5,656 bases of DNA from Nitrospirales bacterium (GTDB lineage Bacteria > Nitrospirota > Nitrospiria > Nitrospirales > UBA2166): the NCBI GenBank assembly GCA_029261375.1, contig JAJDBL010000039.1, forward strand, positions 1 through 5,656, read 5' to 3'. Below are positions 4,597 through 5,656 of this stretch, piece by piece. Position 1 is the stretch's first letter. Each line of letters starts with the position of its first letter. The notes beneath the pieces were generated by a model. The model did not search any database and was not told where the DNA came from. It saw nothing but the letters and a program-made list of their open reading frames with translations. Position numbers and translations under genes: made by a program.

Positions 4597-5656
4597 GTGC
4601 AGTCAACACACGAAAGCCCGTCACTCCCTTCCGCTCCTTGGACTCTGGATCTTGGAGCCAGTTTGATCGATCCCTTATCAACTCGGTTTCGGGTGTGGGC
4701 GCCGTCTGCCCGCTCTGTGAAGGTTCATCTAATTGAATCCGATCGAGATCCTCTTTTACTAGAGCGTCAAGATTGCGGGTACTACGAATCCATCGTTCCA
4801 GATGTTCCCCCTGGAACTCGTTATGCATATATTCTCGACGAGGACATCAGCCGTCCCGATCCTGCTTCGAGATACCAGCCGGAAGGTGTCCATGGTCCGT
4901 CAGAGGTTGTCGATCCGCGGGCTTTCGCATGGACCGATACCTGCTGGAGTGGCATACCTTTTGAAACATTCATCATCTATGAGCTGCATGTTGGAACGTT
5001 TACCCTACCTGGAACGTTTGAGTCTATTATTCCTCGTCTTTCCTATCTCAAAAAGGAGGTAGGCATCACTGCGATAGAATTGATGCCGGTCGCGCAATGT
5101 CCCGGGACAAGAAATTGGGGCTATGATGGAGTGAATTTGTTTGCGCCTCAGGCTAATTATGGCGGACCCAATGGCTTGAAATCCCTTGTTGATGCCTGCC
5201 ACGCGCATGGTTTGGCTGTGATCATGGACGTGGTCTATAACCATCTGGGGCCAGAGGGAAACTACCTTAGAGACTTTGGCCCCTATTTCACGGATCGCTA
5301 CACCACGCCTTGGGGTGACGCCATCAACTACGACGGTCCCGATAGTGACGAGGTGCGATCCTTTATGACCGCCAACGCGCTCTATTGGATTCACGAGTTT
5401 CACCTTGATGCTCTCCGCCTTGATGCCGTTCATGCTATCTACGATTTTGGTGCGCAGCACATCCTTCACGAAATGGGCGAAGCCGTTCACAATGCCGGCA
5501 CGCAGCTTGGGCGACCGGTGACCCTCAGTGCTGAAAGTGACTTGAATGATAGTCGAATCATCTCGCCCGTGAGTCGATGTGGGTATGGTCTTGATGCGCA
5601 GTGGAATGACGACTTCCATCATGCGCTCCATACCCTGCTGACCGGAGAGCGCGATG
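4597..5656 (+). CDS. treZ: Malto-oligosyltrehalose trehalohydrolase (TreZ), 3'-truncated by window edge
   Basis: TreZ hydrolyses the alpha-1,4 bond next to the trehalose end of maltooligosyl-trehalose, releasing trehalose in the TreY-TreZ route from glycogen or maltodextrin; it is cytoplasmic. The frame is open from a TAG at 4591 to the window end, giving 353 codons from GTG 4597. Residues about 15-105 form the CBM48/E-set domain (WTLDLGA, TRFRVWAPSA at 29-38, then PDPASRYQPEGVHGPSEVVDP). The GH13 barrel starts at YELHVGTFT (128-136) and shows ELMPVAQ, NWGYDGV, DVVYNH (211-216), GPEGNYLRDFGPYFTDRY, the nucleophile D276 in DALRLDAVH, the acid/base E313 in AESDLND, and GYGLDAQWNDDFHHALH. These blocks are TreZ-specific rather than branching-enzyme-like. 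The third catalytic Asp lies beyond the edge. GTG 4597 is the only start before the WTLDLGA block; its Shine-Dalgarno (AAGA) is weak, so the start is uncertain. Confidence 0.93.
   Translation, partial: MQSTHESPSLPSAPWTLDLGASLIDPLSTRFRVWAPSARSVKVHLIESDRDPLLLERQDCGYYESIVPDVPPGTRYAYILDEDISRPDPASRYQPEGVHGPSEVVDPRAFAWTDTCWSGIPFETFIIYELHVGTFTLPGTFESIIPRLSYLKKEVGITAIELMPVAQCPGTRNWGYDGVNLFAPQANYGGPNGLKSLVDACHAHGLAVIMDVVYNHLGPEGNYLRDFGPYFTDRYTTPWGDAINYDGPDSDEVRSFMTANALYWIHEFHLDALRLDAVHAIYDFGAQHILHEMGEAVHNAGTQLGRPVTLSAESDLNDSRIISPVSRCGYGLDAQWNDDFHHALHTLLTGERD

Noticed and set aside
4520..4828. 102-codon - strand open frame
   Set aside because: It lies antisense to the CBM48 region of treZ, which has clear homology in the opposite frame.
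5005..5631. 208-codon - strand open frame
   Set aside because: It is antisense to the strongly conserved GH13 barrel of treZ and has no motif of its own despite its length.

Overview
The window reads as chromosomal DNA of a Gram-negative bacterium of moderate GC content. It has Shine-Dalgarno-led genes, two exported periplasmic c-type cytochromes and a close relative of the E. coli AroG enzyme. The mix of di-heme oxidoreductases, a trehalose gene and aromatic amino acid genes would fit Nitrospirota or a related chemolithotroph or proteobacterium, but that placement is only a guess. I see no mobile element, CRISPR array, tRNA or rRNA.

Layout: (1) Positions 1-266, + strand, hold the C-terminal ACT regulatory domain of a PheA-type prephenate dehydratase that enters from the left edge. 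(2) Positions 357-1424, - strand, hold a complete class I DAHP synthase (AroG type), convergent with pheA across a 90-bp gap. (3) Positions 1425-1756 are a divergent promoter region with two operator-like dyads whose centres lie 24 bp apart. (4) Positions 1757-2896 and 2935-4071, + strand, hold two tandem paralogous di-heme c-type oxidoreductases (DHOR/DUF1111 family). Each has its own strong Shine-Dalgarno and signal peptide, and the pair looks like a two-gene operon. (5) Positions 4072-4596 are a 525-bp stretch with no convincing gene. (6) From 4597 to the right edge, + strand, runs the N-terminal 353 codons of malto-oligosyltrehalose trehalohydrolase (TreZ), with CBM48 and GH13 domains.

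PheA and AroG act at the branch-specific and first steps of phenylalanine synthesis. AroG keeps every catalytic, metal-binding and phenylalanine-pocket residue I checked, whereas the PheA ACT domain has lost the normally conserved ESRP phenylalanine-binding motif. Feedback control may therefore rest mainly on AroG. The cytochrome pair is the least understood part. Both proteins keep two CXXCH haem sites at identical spacing, but the first has replaced a conserved His and Tyr of the family signature by Phe, which suggests divided roles. TreZ would release trehalose from maltooligosyl-trehalose made by TreY, whose gene is not in view.
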